Source: Sphingosinicella sp942492965 | GTDB lineage: Bacteria > Pseudomonadota > Alphaproteobacteria > Sphingomonadales > Sphingomonadaceae | Reading direction: 5' to 3' | Assembly (NCBI GenBank): GCA_942492965.1 | Contig: OW818656.1 | Span: 930,001 to 994,000, forward strand | Length of the DNA: 64,000 bases | The notes under the pieces: generated by a model | The model's database searches: none | The model's input: the letters and a program-made list of their open reading frames with translations, nothing else | Told to the model about the DNA's origin: nothing | Shown: positions 17,546-26,069 of the stretch, in pieces | Position numbering within the stretch: position 1 is the first letter of the stretch | How the letters are laid out: the number at the start of each line of letters is the position of its first letter | Program-made: the position numbers and the translations under genes

Positions 17546-18544
17546 ATGCCCGAAGGCGTGCCTACAACTGCCGGTGCAACACGCAGGCAGACCCTCGCTC
17601 CGGTCCCCTTCGAGGGAGAGGGAGGGCTGTTCTTCCAGACCTGGTATCCGATCTGCCTTTCGGAAGATGTGGCGTCAGGGCAGGTGATCGGCCGCGACTT
17701 CCTCGACGGACGTGTGGTCGTGATCCGAGGAGAAGACGGCATCGTCAGGGTACAGAGCGCTTACTGCCCACATGTCGGGGCTGACCTCTCGGTCGGCAAG
17801 GTCGTCGGCAACAACGTCCAGTGCGCCTTTCACCACTGGGAATACGACCATACCGGTGTGTGTGTGAAGACCGGGATCGGCGATGCGCCGCCACGGGTCG
17901 CCTGTCTCTATACCTTTCCCGCCCAGGAGCGGTGGGGGATCGTGTGGGCATTCAACGGTGACACCCCGTGCTGGTCGCTTCCGGAATTCGACGTTCCGCC
18001 CGAGCGGCAGCTGGTGCGCAATCTCGTCTCGGAAGAGTATACGTGCGACGGCTGGATATTCTCCTGCAACACGCCCGATATGCAGCACATCAAGGTCGTC
18101 CACGGCATAAGGTTCAACCATGATGACCCTCATCGACTTGTCGACTGGCGCGAAGATGGCTTCGACTACAATATCTCTGCCGGGCACCAGGGCGGAGTTC
18201 CCATCGAATGGCGGGTCGGAATCCGCGCCAGCAGCTTTTTCTGGCAGCGTGGCACTTATGACGGGTGGTGGTTTGGCGCCGTGAGCGGCTTCAGCTGTCC
18301 GCGCCCGGGTCATCACAGCGTGTTTCTTGCGATCGTCACGGACAAGGCGGATCCGCACGCGGCCGAGCACGCCGAAGAAGCGGCGGCCCTGCTCGCCCGC
18401 ACGGTGGCCGAGGATCGCGACATCCTGAACACTATACACTATCGGCCGGGGACTCTGACCAAGGGGGACGAGACGCTTGCCCGGTATCTCGCGATGTTGA
18501 GGGGGTGGCCCCGCGCGCACCCTTCGGCTCCGTTCATTCGTTAG
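17546..18544 (+). CDS. Rieske oxygenase, aromatic ring-hydroxylating-type large subunit
   Basis: A 332-residue oxygenase subunit with Rieske ligands C74, H76, C93 and H96 (YCPHVG and QCAFHHWEY) and a mononuclear iron site in DMQHIKVVH (H181, H186, bridging D178). The Rieske part has a slightly longer N-terminal lead than the VanA-type enzymes at 11.1 and 24.8 kb, and the iron motif differs from theirs, so it belongs to another subgroup. It should hydroxylate or dealkylate its substrate using a reductase not found in this window. It starts the catabolic part of the operon; the Rid-family gene follows after 44 bp. Confidence 0.88.
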   Translation: MPEGVPTTAGATRRQTLAPVPFEGEGGLFFQTWYPICLSEDVASGQVIGRDFLDGRVVVIRGEDGIVRVQSAYCPHVGADLSVGKVVGNNVQCAFHHWEYDHTGVCVKTGIGDAPPRVACLYTFPAQERWGIVWAFNGDTPCWSLPEFDVPPERQLVRNLVSEEYTCDGWIFSCNTPDMQHIKVVHGIRFNHDDPHRLVDWREDGFDYNISAGHQGGVPIEWRVGIRASSFFWQRGTYDGWWFGAVSGFSCPRPGHHSVFLAIVTDKADPHAAEHAEEAAALLARTVAEDRDILNTIHYRPGTLTKGDETLARYLAMLRGWPRAHPSAPFIR

Positions 18545-18588
18545 TTTCGGCTTTTTTACGATCTTGTTTCTAGACGAGGAGAATTCTC

Positions 18589-18981
18589 ATGGCACGCCCC
18601 GATCAAGTTTTTAACATCCGTCCCGCCGAGCAGCTGTTTTCATACAGTCAAGCCGTGCGTGCGGGCGACTTTCTTTTCATCTCCGGGACTGTGAGTTGGG
18701 ATGAAAACGCCGAACCCATAGCGCCCGGCGACATGGCCCGGCAGGTCGAAGTCGTCTATGCCGAGCTTGAAAAAACTCTCGCCGCCCATGGCGCCGGCTT
18801 TGCGAACGTCGTGAAGGAGACGGTGTTCACTCGTGACATGGACTTGCTGGCCGCAAATGCGTCCGCACGCGCCGCCTGTTTCAAGGATTGTGCGCCACCA
18901 GCATCCACCTGGGTGGAGATTTCAAAGCTCGTCAATCCCGATCTCCTGCTTGAGGTCGAGATGACGGCATTCCTCGGATGA
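18589..18981 (+). CDS. Rid-family (YjgF/YER057c/UK114) protein without the RidA arginine
   Basis: A 130-residue single-domain Rid protein (GDFLFISGTVSWDENAEP at the front, LLLEVEMTAFLG at the end). RidA enzymes hydrolyse reactive enamines and imines and depend on an Arg in the R-S-x-V-E-V motif. Here the matching segment reads PPASTWVEISKL, with Ser in place of that Arg, so classical 2-aminoacrylate deaminase activity is unlikely. It probably belongs to a Rid subfamily linked to a specific catabolic pathway. The ribosome site is AGGAG seven bases before the ATG. Its stop overlaps the start of the VOC gene by four bases, so the two are translationally coupled. Confidence 0.87.
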   Translation: MARPDQVFNIRPAEQLFSYSQAVRAGDFLFISGTVSWDENAEPIAPGDMARQVEVVYAELEKTLAAHGAGFANVVKETVFTRDMDLLAANASARAACFKDCAPPASTWVEISKLVNPDLLLEVEMTAFLG

Positions 18982-19430
18982 GCCCTGCCGTTCCGTTGGC
19001 ATCGCCGCGCCTGCTGCACACGATGCTGCGGGTGCGCGATCTCGATCGTTCGATGGCGTTCTATTGCGGTCATCTCCAGATGCGGGAGCTCCGGCGCTTC
19101 GAGTTTCCGGGGCAGCGCTTTACGCTCGTCTACATAGGTTATGAGGACGATCGGACAGGTTCCGTCCTTGAGTTGACGTGGAACTGGGACGTCGGCGACA
19201 GCTACACGCACGGCTCAGGCTATGGTCATCTCGGAATCGGCGTGACTGATCTGGGGGAGACATGCCAACGTCTTCTGGACGCAGGCGTGCCCCTCCCGCG
19301 GCCTCCTGGTGAGATGTTGAAATCCGGGATACGCATTGCGTTTGTGGAAGATCCGGATGGTTATCGGATCGAACTCATTGAAATGCCCTTTCCACCGGTC
19401 GAGGCCGGCGCGCGGACGATATTCGAATAG
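18978..19430 (+). CDS. VOC/glyoxalase I-like metalloenzyme
   Basis: A 150-residue protein with two vicinal-oxygen-chelate repeats. The four expected metal ligands are visible: His in LLHTMLRVRDLD, Glu in LELTWNWD, His in GYGHLGIGV and Glu in YRIELIE, and FVEDPDGYRIEL is a classic family signature. The similarity is closest to glyoxalase I (lactoylglutathione lyase), but the family also covers extradiol dioxygenases, epimerases and isomerases. Placement between a Rid protein and an SRPBCC protein in a Rieske operon suggests it handles a ring-cleavage or dicarbonyl intermediate rather than methylglyoxal. Confidence in the fold is high, in the reaction low. Confidence 0.87.
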   Translation: MSPAVPLASPRLLHTMLRVRDLDRSMAFYCGHLQMRELRRFEFPGQRFTLVYIGYEDDRTGSVLELTWNWDVGDSYTHGSGYGHLGIGVTDLGETCQRLLDAGVPLPRPPGEMLKSGIRIAFVEDPDGYRIELIEMPFPPVEAGARTIFE

Positions 19431-19439
19431 AAGGCCACC

Positions 19440-19880
19440 ATGATCGAAACAGAGGTCGTTAGAGAATTGGCTTTTCCAGCGGAACGAGTCTGGCACTATC
19501 TCAGCTGGCGCGGCATTGCCAATATCAAGGGCGACGCCTTCTTCAAGGGCGTGAGCTTCGAGGATGATATGAACAGCGTCGGCTCCGTGCGGGTTCTGCA
19601 TTTGCAGGACGGAACGGCAGTCCGGGAAGTCGCCGAAGAGCTGGACGACGGCGCCCGCCGCTATGCATACCGCCCCCTGGCTCTTGGCTCGCTTCCGGTC
19701 GAAAACTACCGGGGCAGCGTGGCGGTGCACGCGATCGGTCCTGACCGCTCTATCGTCACGATCCGATCTTGCTGCGACCCTGTGGGCATTTCGCAGGATG
19801 CTTGGCAGGAGATGTATACCAGTATAGAGAACGCTCTGCTCGATCTTATCGAACGCAATTTATCCGATTACACTGTCTGA
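19440..19880 (+). CDS. SRPBCC (START/Bet v1-like) family protein
   Basis: A 146-residue protein with the N-terminal pattern of the SRPBCC hydrophobic-pocket fold (EVVRELAFPAERVWHYLSW, then VRVLHLQDGTAVREVAEEL and a long C-terminal helix WQEMYTSIENALLDLIERN). Members bind hydrophobic ligands or act as cyclases and dehydratases on aromatic or polyketide-like compounds. It begins 9 bp after the VOC gene and is clearly part of the same transcript. It probably binds or converts a pathway intermediate; no catalytic residue can be named from the sequence alone. Confidence 0.78.
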   Translation: MIETEVVRELAFPAERVWHYLSWRGIANIKGDAFFKGVSFEDDMNSVGSVRVLHLQDGTAVREVAEELDDGARRYAYRPLALGSLPVENYRGSVAVHAIGPDRSIVTIRSCCDPVGISQDAWQEMYTSIENALLDLIERNLSDYTV

Positions 19881-19912
19881 CCCTATCGATCCACGATTGC
19901 CGTGGACACGAA

Positions 19913-21397
19913 ATGGGGGGAATGGTGACTGTGCCGGATAACAGCCGCTCGGCGCGGCCGGGTGAAGAGCTTGAAACCATGGCATCTGTAACGACCTCAT
20001 CTTTCCAGCCTTCACCGAATGGGCATCTCACCGAAGCGCTTTCGGCGCGATTCGCTGAGCGGTTTACCCGCGCCGAATCCACCCGGGAACAGCATGCGGG
20101 CCTTGAAGGGCATCATCCGATCATGATGCCCGATGCGGTTGTCTTCGGTGAATCCACGGATGACGCCGTCTGGCTGGCGCGCTGGTGCAACGAGAACCGT
20201 ATACCGTTGATCGCCCACGGCGCGGGCACGTCTCTTGAAGGGCATCTCTCTGCTGTTCACGGCGGTATTTCGCTGGATATCGGCCGCATGACGCGGATTC
20301 TTTCGGTGGAGCCCGAAAATCTCCTCTGCAGAATCGAAGCCGGTGTGACGCGAGAGGAACTCAATCACCATCTGCGCGATATGGGGCTGTTCTTTCCGAT
20401 CGATCCGGGTGCCAACGCGACGCTCGGCGGCATGGCCGCAACGCGCGCTTCCGGAACCAATGCCGTTCGTTATGGGACGATGCGAGACAACGTTCTGTCC
20501 CTCAAGGTGGTACTCGCCGACGGACGCGTCATTGAAACGGGAACACATGCACGAAAAAGCGCAGCTGGGTATGATCTTACCGGGCTCTTTGTGGGTTCGG
20601 AGGGGACGCTCGGCGTCATCACTGAACTTACCCTGCGCCTTTATGGCCTTCCTGAAACCGTTGTGTCCGGTGTTTGCGCCTTTCCAGACCTTCACGGCGC
20701 CGTACAGTGCGTCATTCTTGCGATCCAGATGGGGCTGCCGCTCGCGCGCATCGAGCTGCTCGACGAGAGGCAGCTCGCGGCGTGCAATGCGTACTCGAAA
20801 CTCGGTCTTGTCGAATGCCCCACATTGTTCCTTGAATTCCACGGCTCGCCGGCGAGTGTTGACGAACAAACTGCGTTGTTCGCAGAAATCGCGTCACAAC
20901 ATGGCGGGGCCGCGATGGAGGTAGCGTCCAGTTCCGAGGAGCGCTCGGTCCTGTGGAAGGCCCGTCACGACGCCTATTTTGCGACAAAGGCACTGAAGCC
21001 CGGCGCTCGCATCTGGACGAGCGATGTCTGTGTGCCCATCGCGCATCTTGCCGAAAGCATCCTGCAAGTAAGGTCTGAGATCGACGCGGCCGGCATTCTG
21101 GCAACGATCGTGGGCCATGTCGGCGACGGAAACTTTCATGTGCTGTTCGTGCTGGAGCCTGACCGGCCCGATCAATGGCCGATCGTAACCGCCATCAACG
21201 ATCGCATGGTCGCGCGGTCTATCCAGTGCGGCGGCACCTGCACGGGCGAACATGGCATCGGCCTTGGCAAGCGTGAAAAGCTGGCCCTCGAACGGGGGGA
21301 TGATGCTCTTGCCGTGATGGCCTCGATCAAGGCAATGCTTGACCCCAGCGGCATTCTCAATCCCGGGAAAATGGGTACTTCAAAGGGACTCTGCTGA
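19913..21397 (+). CDS. FAD-linked oxidase, GlcD/D-lactate dehydrogenase-type
   Basis: About 494 residues. The N-terminal half is the PCMH-type FAD-binding domain (PLIAHGAGTSLEGH, VGSEGTLGVITELTLRL) and the C-terminal half is the GlcD cap with GHVGDGNFHVLF and TCTGEHGIGLGKREK. Members oxidise 2-hydroxy acids (glycolate, D-lactate, D-2-hydroxyglutarate) and pass electrons to a membrane acceptor. It ends the plus-strand operon and may oxidise the hydroxy-acid product made by the VOC enzyme. Three ATGs compete as start: 19913, 19922 (with GGGGGGA too close) and 19979; I list the longest. The downstream ligase gene is convergent. Confidence 0.87.
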   Translation: MGGMVTVPDNSRSARPGEELETMASVTTSSFQPSPNGHLTEALSARFAERFTRAESTREQHAGLEGHHPIMMPDAVVFGESTDDAVWLARWCNENRIPLIAHGAGTSLEGHLSAVHGGISLDIGRMTRILSVEPENLLCRIEAGVTREELNHHLRDMGLFFPIDPGANATLGGMAATRASGTNAVRYGTMRDNVLSLKVVLADGRVIETGTHARKSAAGYDLTGLFVGSEGTLGVITELTLRLYGLPETVVSGVCAFPDLHGAVQCVILAIQMGLPLARIELLDERQLAACNAYSKLGLVECPTLFLEFHGSPASVDEQTALFAEIASQHGGAAMEVASSSEERSVLWKARHDAYFATKALKPGARIWTSDVCVPIAHLAESILQVRSEIDAAGILATIVGHVGDGNFHVLFVLEPDRPDQWPIVTAINDRMVARSIQCGGTCTGEHGIGLGKREKLALERGDDALAVMASIKAMLDPSGILNPGKMGTSKGLC

Positions 21398-21426
21398 GTA
21401 CGACCGGACCCATCACGACTTCAAGG

Positions 21427-23097
21427 TCAAATGGCTCTATCGCAACTCGCAGGGTGAGACTCATACTGAGCGGCAATCTCCGCGATTCGTTGCTCCTTGA
21501 GCTCTTTACGCCTTATCTTACCGCTCGGTGTGGTGGGGAGAGCGGAGACACAGTGGATGACATGGGGAAACGCGTGGCGTGCATAGCGGTCCTTGACCCA
21601 TTGTTTCAGCGTCTCGCCGATTTCTGTTCCGACGTGATCCGGAGCCAACACAACGCAGGCCTCCAGCCTTTCGCCGCGTAGCGCATCGGGAACGCCGAAC
21701 ACGGCGGAGGCGATGACGGCGGGATGTTCGTTTAGCGCCGCCTCCACCTCCAGCGGGCTGATGCGATAGCCGGCCATCAGGATCAGATCGTCATCGCGAG
21801 CATAAAAATGGATATGGCCATCCGCGTCCATAAGTGCGGTGTCGCCCGTCAGGTAATATTCTCCGTCCCGGGAAAACTTCTCCCGGCTCTTCTCCTGATC
21901 GCCTGCATAGCCTCCGAACCATGCCAATGGACTGTCCGCCAGCCGCATCGCCAGGCGGCCGACATTGCCTGCAGCAGCCGGCTCATCGGAATCGCTGTTC
22001 AGCACCACCGCGTTCCAGCCCGGCATGGCAACGCCCATGGAGCCGGGCCGCAGCGCCGTCTGCAACAGCGGATGCTGATGATTGTTGACCAGCATGCCCG
22101 TCTCGGTCTGGCCGTAGTGATCATGAACGGCCACGCCCAGCGCGTTCGGTGCCCACTGGTTGATGTCGGGCGTTAGCGGCTCCCCCGCGCTGGAAGCCTT
22201 CTTCAGCGCAAGGCCTTTACGCCTCGGTTCCGCCTTGAGCGCGCGGTACACGGTCGGCGCGGCCGCGTAGTTGGTGACCTTCTCGTTCTCCAGCACGTCG
22301 AGCGTGCGCCGCGCATCGAAACCGCCTTCGAGGAGGATCGCGCACTGCCCCAGCAACAGCGGAGCCAGCACGGCGTAATAGAGGCCATAGGCCCAGCCGG
22401 GATCGGCGGCACACCAGTAAACATCGCCGGGCTCGATCCTCAAACCGAATTCGGCATAGGCCTGAAGGCTCGCGAGGGCACGCAGCGGCAGGTCGACGCC
22501 CTTTGGTTGACCGGTCGTGCCGGAAGTGAATATCCGCACAAATGGTGCCGTGACGGGCAGGCTTGCCGGGGCCGGCGCGGCAATGCTCGTCAGGACCATG
22601 TCCTCGAACGGCACATGACTGCCGCCCTCCCCGCCCGATACGATCACCGGCAGCGGCCCGGCGCCGGACAGCGCCGCGTCACCCAGCTTTGCGGCCTGCG
22701 CGCCATCGCAAATGATCGCCTTCGCCTGACTGGCCCGGAGCCGATAGGCGATCGCCGGCGGCGCAAAGGCTGTGAACAGAGGGACGACGACCGCCCCCAG
22801 CCGCCAGATGGCCAGTAGCGCGGTCAGATAGTCGGCGCTCTTGCCCATGAGAACCGCCACCCGGTCGCCGGGTCCGACACCGTGCCGTGCAAGACCGGCG
22901 GCGAAGCACCCCGAACGTTCGAGGAGCTGGCCATAGGTCAACGTCCTGGCGTCAGTTCCGATCAGACGAAATGCGGCCTTGTCCGCCCCGTGGTGCTCCA
23001 GCAGGCGCTGCGTGAGGCAAAGTGTGGGCGTCTCGAAAGCCGCGATGATCTGATCGAGACGGTTCGCGATCTCTGCTGGATACTGGAACACGAGCAT
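21427..23097 (-). CDS. Acyl-CoA synthetase (AMP-dependent, acetyl/medium-chain type)
   Basis: A 556-residue ANL ligase. The phosphate loop is FTSGTTGQPKGV (about 190-201), the A5 motif DHYGQTETGM, the A7/A8 region YLTGDTALMDADGH and DDDLILMAGYRISP, and PTTPSGKIRRKEL carries the catalytic Lys. The overall pattern is that of the medium-chain/acetyl-type ACSM group. The ATG at 23097 with GGGGAG directly upstream is chosen; the frame is open to 23241 without similarity. It runs in the same direction as the FAA-hydrolase gene 35 bp upstream and convergent to the FAD-oxidase gene, with only 29 bp between their ends. Confidence 0.9.
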   Translation of the reverse strand: MLVFQYPAEIANRLDQIIAAFETPTLCLTQRLLEHHGADKAAFRLIGTDARTLTYGQLLERSGCFAAGLARHGVGPGDRVAVLMGKSADYLTALLAIWRLGAVVVPLFTAFAPPAIAYRLRASQAKAIICDGAQAAKLGDAALSGAGPLPVIVSGGEGGSHVPFEDMVLTSIAAPAPASLPVTAPFVRIFTSGTTGQPKGVDLPLRALASLQAYAEFGLRIEPGDVYWCAADPGWAYGLYYAVLAPLLLGQCAILLEGGFDARRTLDVLENEKVTNYAAAPTVYRALKAEPRRKGLALKKASSAGEPLTPDINQWAPNALGVAVHDHYGQTETGMLVNNHQHPLLQTALRPGSMGVAMPGWNAVVLNSDSDEPAAAGNVGRLAMRLADSPLAWFGGYAGDQEKSREKFSRDGEYYLTGDTALMDADGHIHFYARDDDLILMAGYRISPLEVEAALNEHPAVIASAVFGVPDALRGERLEACVVLAPDHVGTEIGETLKQWVKDRYARHAFPHVIHCVSALPTTPSGKIRRKELKEQRIAEIAAQYESHPASCDRAI

Positions 23098-23132
23098 TGC
23101 TCCCCATGTTGAAAGACACAGGCCGAAACCGG

Positions 23133-24035
23133 CTATGCGGCGGCGGTGAACCTCACGGTGTTTCGCAGCGTACCGATCCCCTCGACTTCGAGTTCGACGA
23201 CATCGCCGTCCGCCAGCCGTTTGCCGATCTCCAAGCCGCAACCGTTAAGCACGGTGCCTGATCCGATCATCTCGCCCGGAACTAGTGGGCGGTCCAGGCT
23301 AAGCTTTGCGATCGCGTCCTCGAAGCTCCAGTGCATCGTGCCGGTCGATCCCTGCGACCAGATCTCGCCATTCACCCGGGCCGTCATCGTCAGCGCGTAG
23401 GGGTCCGGAATGGAATCGGCGGTTGCGATGCAAGGCCCGAAGCTGTTGGCGAAGTCTTTCCCCGCGCCGGGGCCGAGGCCGCAGGCCATGAACGGCATCT
23501 GCAGGTCGCGCGCCGACCAATCGTTCAGGATCGTGTATCCGAAGATGTGCTCCGCCGCGTCCTCCCGCGCGATATTTGCGCCGCCCTTACCAATCACCAC
23601 CGCCCATTCCAGCTCATAATCGGCTTCCTGCGAATCCCTCGGCCAGAGGACCGTATCGCCGGACCCGAAGACGTGCACGTTGTCCGCGTTGTAATAGATG
23701 ATCTGCTTCTTGAACTGCGGATCGAAGTCCCGCCCGATCATCCCGTAGGCCTTTTCAAGATGTTCGAGGAACAGGCAGGCGTCACGAAACCGGACAGGCC
23801 GCGGTATCGGCGAATGCAGACGCACGCCCTCCGGCGCCAGGGCGTCTCCGGCATGGCCCTGCAGGATAGCCCTGACTGTCGCCAACGCGGGCGTGCCGGC
23901 TTCGATCAGACCCTGCATGGTCTCCGGGAGGTCGGCACCCTTACCGCGCGCCGCCGACACGAGGTCGACGATTCCGGCCGCAGAAATTCCTCCGATGCGC
24001 GGCCCCATGCCGGCATCGTACGTAACGAGCTTCAT
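23133..24035 (-). CDS. Fumarylacetoacetate hydrolase (FAA) family enzyme
   Basis: A 300-residue FAH-fold protein. Metal ligands are visible as YELEWAVVIGK (E141, E143) and NDWSARD (D172). The family hydrolyses or decarboxylates beta-diketo acids, the last step of many aromatic ring-cleavage routes, and includes 2-keto-3-deoxy-acid hydratases and lyases. A ribosome site GACAGGAGAAG precedes the ATG. It is followed 35 bp later by the acyl-CoA ligase gene and preceded by the TetR gene, all on the minus strand, so ring-cleavage product hydrolysis followed by CoA activation is a reasonable reading. The exact substrate is not evident. Confidence 0.9.
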   Translation of the reverse strand: MKLVTYDAGMGPRIGGISAAGIVDLVSAARGKGADLPETMQGLIEAGTPALATVRAILQGHAGDALAPEGVRLHSPIPRPVRFRDACLFLEHLEKAYGMIGRDFDPQFKKQIIYYNADNVHVFGSGDTVLWPRDSQEADYELEWAVVIGKGGANIAREDAAEHIFGYTILNDWSARDLQMPFMACGLGPGAGKDFANSFGPCIATADSIPDPYALTMTARVNGEIWSQGSTGTMHWSFEDAIAKLSLDRPLVPGEMIGSGTVLNGCGLEIGKRLADGDVVELEVEGIGTLRNTVRFTAAA

Positions 24036-24091
24036 GATTTTCTTCTCCTGTCAGCCGCCGAACATTGCCGGAGCGCGGCAAGCAACGGCGT

Positions 24092-24796
24092 TCATCTTGA
24101 TCCGGACGCGAGGCCGTTCAGTAACAATGGCACCACGACCCGAAGTGTTTCATCGACATTCTCGGGGTCGGCACGCCCTTCGCTGAGCCGCGTGATGCGG
24201 CCGCCATCGGCCATGATAAAAATCATCACGCCGATGATCATCTGGTAGGCCCAGTGCACCTCCGCATCGCTGCGTTCCGGCCAGATGAGTTTCAGCTGCT
24301 CGATGATCTCGCGCGCGATCGGATCGAACATCTCCTGCAGGATGCCCCGTTCCGTCGAACGCGGGTCGCCGGTTTCGCGGGCAAGCAGCAGACTGAAATG
24401 GTTGATGCCTTCCCGCGAGCGCAGATTTAGCATCGGAACGAGAATCGCCTTGACGATCATCTCCAGCCGGCGGCGCGGGTCGTCCTCCATGGCCGCCATC
24501 GCCAGGCCGACGCGCCGTTCCTCGACGACAACCGGCGCCCGTGCCTGGAAGATTGCGCGATAGAGGCCATCCTTGCTACCGAAATAGTAGTTGATCAGCC
24601 CGACAGGCACGTCGGCCTTCTCGGCAATCTGCCGAACCGAAGTCCCATCGATACCCGAATTGGCGAACAGCTCTTCAGCTGCGTGCAGGATGCGGGATTG
24701 CGCGCCCTCCTCGTCATGCTCGGCACGGCGTCGGCCGGTTGTCTTCATGCTGCTCACAATCCCAATTGCGGCCGAACGACCCGGCGGTTCAGACAT
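24092..24796 (-). CDS. TetR/AcrR-family transcriptional regulator
   Basis: A regulator of about 234 residues with the TetR helix-turn-helix near the front (ILHAAEELFANSGIDGTSVR, QIAEKADVPVGLINYYFGSK) and an all-helical ligand domain behind it. The ATG at 24796 lies inside the end of the Rieske gene (8-bp overlap) and follows GAGG, so the two genes are translationally coupled and the regulator controls its own operon. ATGs at 24835 and 24748 are alternatives. The palindromic pair at 25993-26031 in the divergent promoter is its likely operator. It would repress the Rieske/TetR and cupin/receptor transcripts until the substrate or an intermediate binds. Confidence 0.9.
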   Translation of the reverse strand: MSEPPGRSAAIGIVSSMKTTGRRRAEHDEEGAQSRILHAAEELFANSGIDGTSVRQIAEKADVPVGLINYYFGSKDGLYRAIFQARAPVVVEERRVGLAMAAMEDDPRRRLEMIVKAILVPMLNLRSREGINHFSLLLARETGDPRSTERGILQEMFDPIAREIIEQLKLIWPERSDAEVHWAYQMIIGVMIFIMADGGRITRLSEGRADPENVDETLRVVVPLLLNGLASGSR

Positions 24797-25871
24797 TTGC
24801 CTCGACCCGTTCCTTCTGGCCGGTGGCTCCATCATCCGTAGGCGATCGCTCCTGACGTATCAACTTGGCCAGCGTCCGCCGCGCGTACACTGCGGCTTTA
24901 TCAGTCTCCAGGATCAGCGGCTGCATCTTGAAGAAGTCGCGGTTGCCCATGACGCTCTGAACGTCCTGAATCATGGGCGCGTCCTCATCGACGAACGCGC
25001 GGCGCACGATCTCGCCCATTGCTGCCGTGATCTTGTCGTCGCCCAGCTTTTCGCTGCGCGAGATCGCATAGAAGTAGTGACAGGTGGATTCGGTCTCGGG
25101 CGCAAGCAGGTGCGCGCTCGGCATGTGCACGCCTTCATGCTTGGGCTGCCCGAGATCCGTCATCGTGAGATCGAGGATGAGGCTGGAGGCCGGATGCAGC
25201 GCCATCGGCACATGCACATCGCCGACATCCTTGTCCGCGAACAGCGCGAAAAGCGGTGTCGGCGGGCTGTTTCGGAAGACGTAGTCCGAATTGATCACCC
25301 GGCCGTCGGTATGGAAGTTGTATTCCATTTTCGTTTCGCCGATCCAGTTGTCGGCGCTGACACCCACCGTGTTGACGTGGATATAGGCTGAGTGGGTCAG
25401 ATCCAGCAGGTTGTCGATCACCAGCTGGTAATTGGCATTGATCCGCAGATAGCCGGTCGTGCCCGACCAGCGCGTGCGGTCCTCGACAAAGTCGAACGTG
25501 GCGATCTGGCTTTCATCGAGACTTTCAGGGTCGCCCATCCACACCCAGACGGCACCGCTTTTCTCGACCACCGGATAAGCCCGGATGTGCGCGCCGGGCG
25601 CGATGGCGCCGCTTCCGTGGGGATTGCGGATGCACCGCCCCTCCGCACCGAATTCCAGCCCGTGATACCCACAGCGGATGGCATCTCCGACAACGGCTCC
25701 CCGCCAAAGCGGCGCGAAGCGATGCGGACAGATGCCGGTCAGGCAGACCACCGTGCCATCCTGCTTGCGATACAGGACGAGTTCCTGATCGAGCAGCTTG
25801 ATCCCTATTGGATCGGTTTTCAGGTCGCCCGACCACCCCGCGCAATACCAGCTGTTGTAAAGGAAACTCAA
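24789..25871 (-). CDS. Rieske oxygenase, VanA-type oxygenase component
   Basis: A 360-residue oxygenase with Rieske ligands C48, H50, C67 and H70 (GICPHRF, RCGYHGLEF) and mononuclear iron ligands H160 and H165 with bridging D157 (NLLDLTHSAYIH). Ligand spacing is the same as in the oxygenase at 11.1 kb, so the two are in one subgroup. The start is a TTG preceded by a strong GGAGGAG, and the protein begins with the expected family N-terminus (FLYNSWYCAGWS), so the unusual start is well supported. It is the first gene of the TetR operon and divergent from the cupin gene. No reductase gene is nearby. Confidence 0.9.
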   Translation of the reverse strand: MSFLYNSWYCAGWSGDLKTDPIGIKLLDQELVLYRKQDGTVVCLTGICPHRFAPLWRGAVVGDAIRCGYHGLEFGAEGRCIRNPHGSGAIAPGAHIRAYPVVEKSGAVWVWMGDPESLDESQIATFDFVEDRTRWSGTTGYLRINANYQLVIDNLLDLTHSAYIHVNTVGVSADNWIGETKMEYNFHTDGRVINSDYVFRNSPPTPLFALFADKDVGDVHVPMALHPASSLILDLTMTDLGQPKHEGVHMPSAHLLAPETESTCHYFYAISRSEKLGDDKITAAMGEIVRRAFVDEDAPMIQDVQSVMGNRDFFKMQPLILETDKAAVYARRTLAKLIRQERSPTDDGATGQKERVEANV

Positions 25872-25992
25872 CGGCTCCTCCCCTTCATTCCATGGCGCTC
25901 TCAGCGCGTGCGCGTTTCACGCCTGCACGGCCGTATCAGTTCAGGCGCCTACCGGAACGGACTTACCACACGAAAAACAGTCGATCAACATG

Positions 25993-26031
25993 ATTGATCA
26001 TTCGTTCAAAATAATGATTGACTCGTTCAAT
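25993..26031. promoter_or_regulatory. Two palindromic sites, likely TetR operators
   Basis: In the 198-bp divergent gap, the site at 26017-26031 is ATTGACTCGTTCAAT, a palindrome with arms ATTGA/TCAAT. A relative at 25993-26009 reads ATTGATCATTCGTTCAA. Both share ATTGA and CGTTCAA and their starts are 24 bp apart, about two helical turns. The neighbouring TetR gene makes it the obvious candidate binder. Both transcripts (Rieske/TetR to the left, cupin/receptor to the right) could be shut off together. Confidence 0.55.
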
Positions 26032-26069
26032 GCGCTTTTTTATCCCTAGGCCATCAAGGGGAGAAGAAC

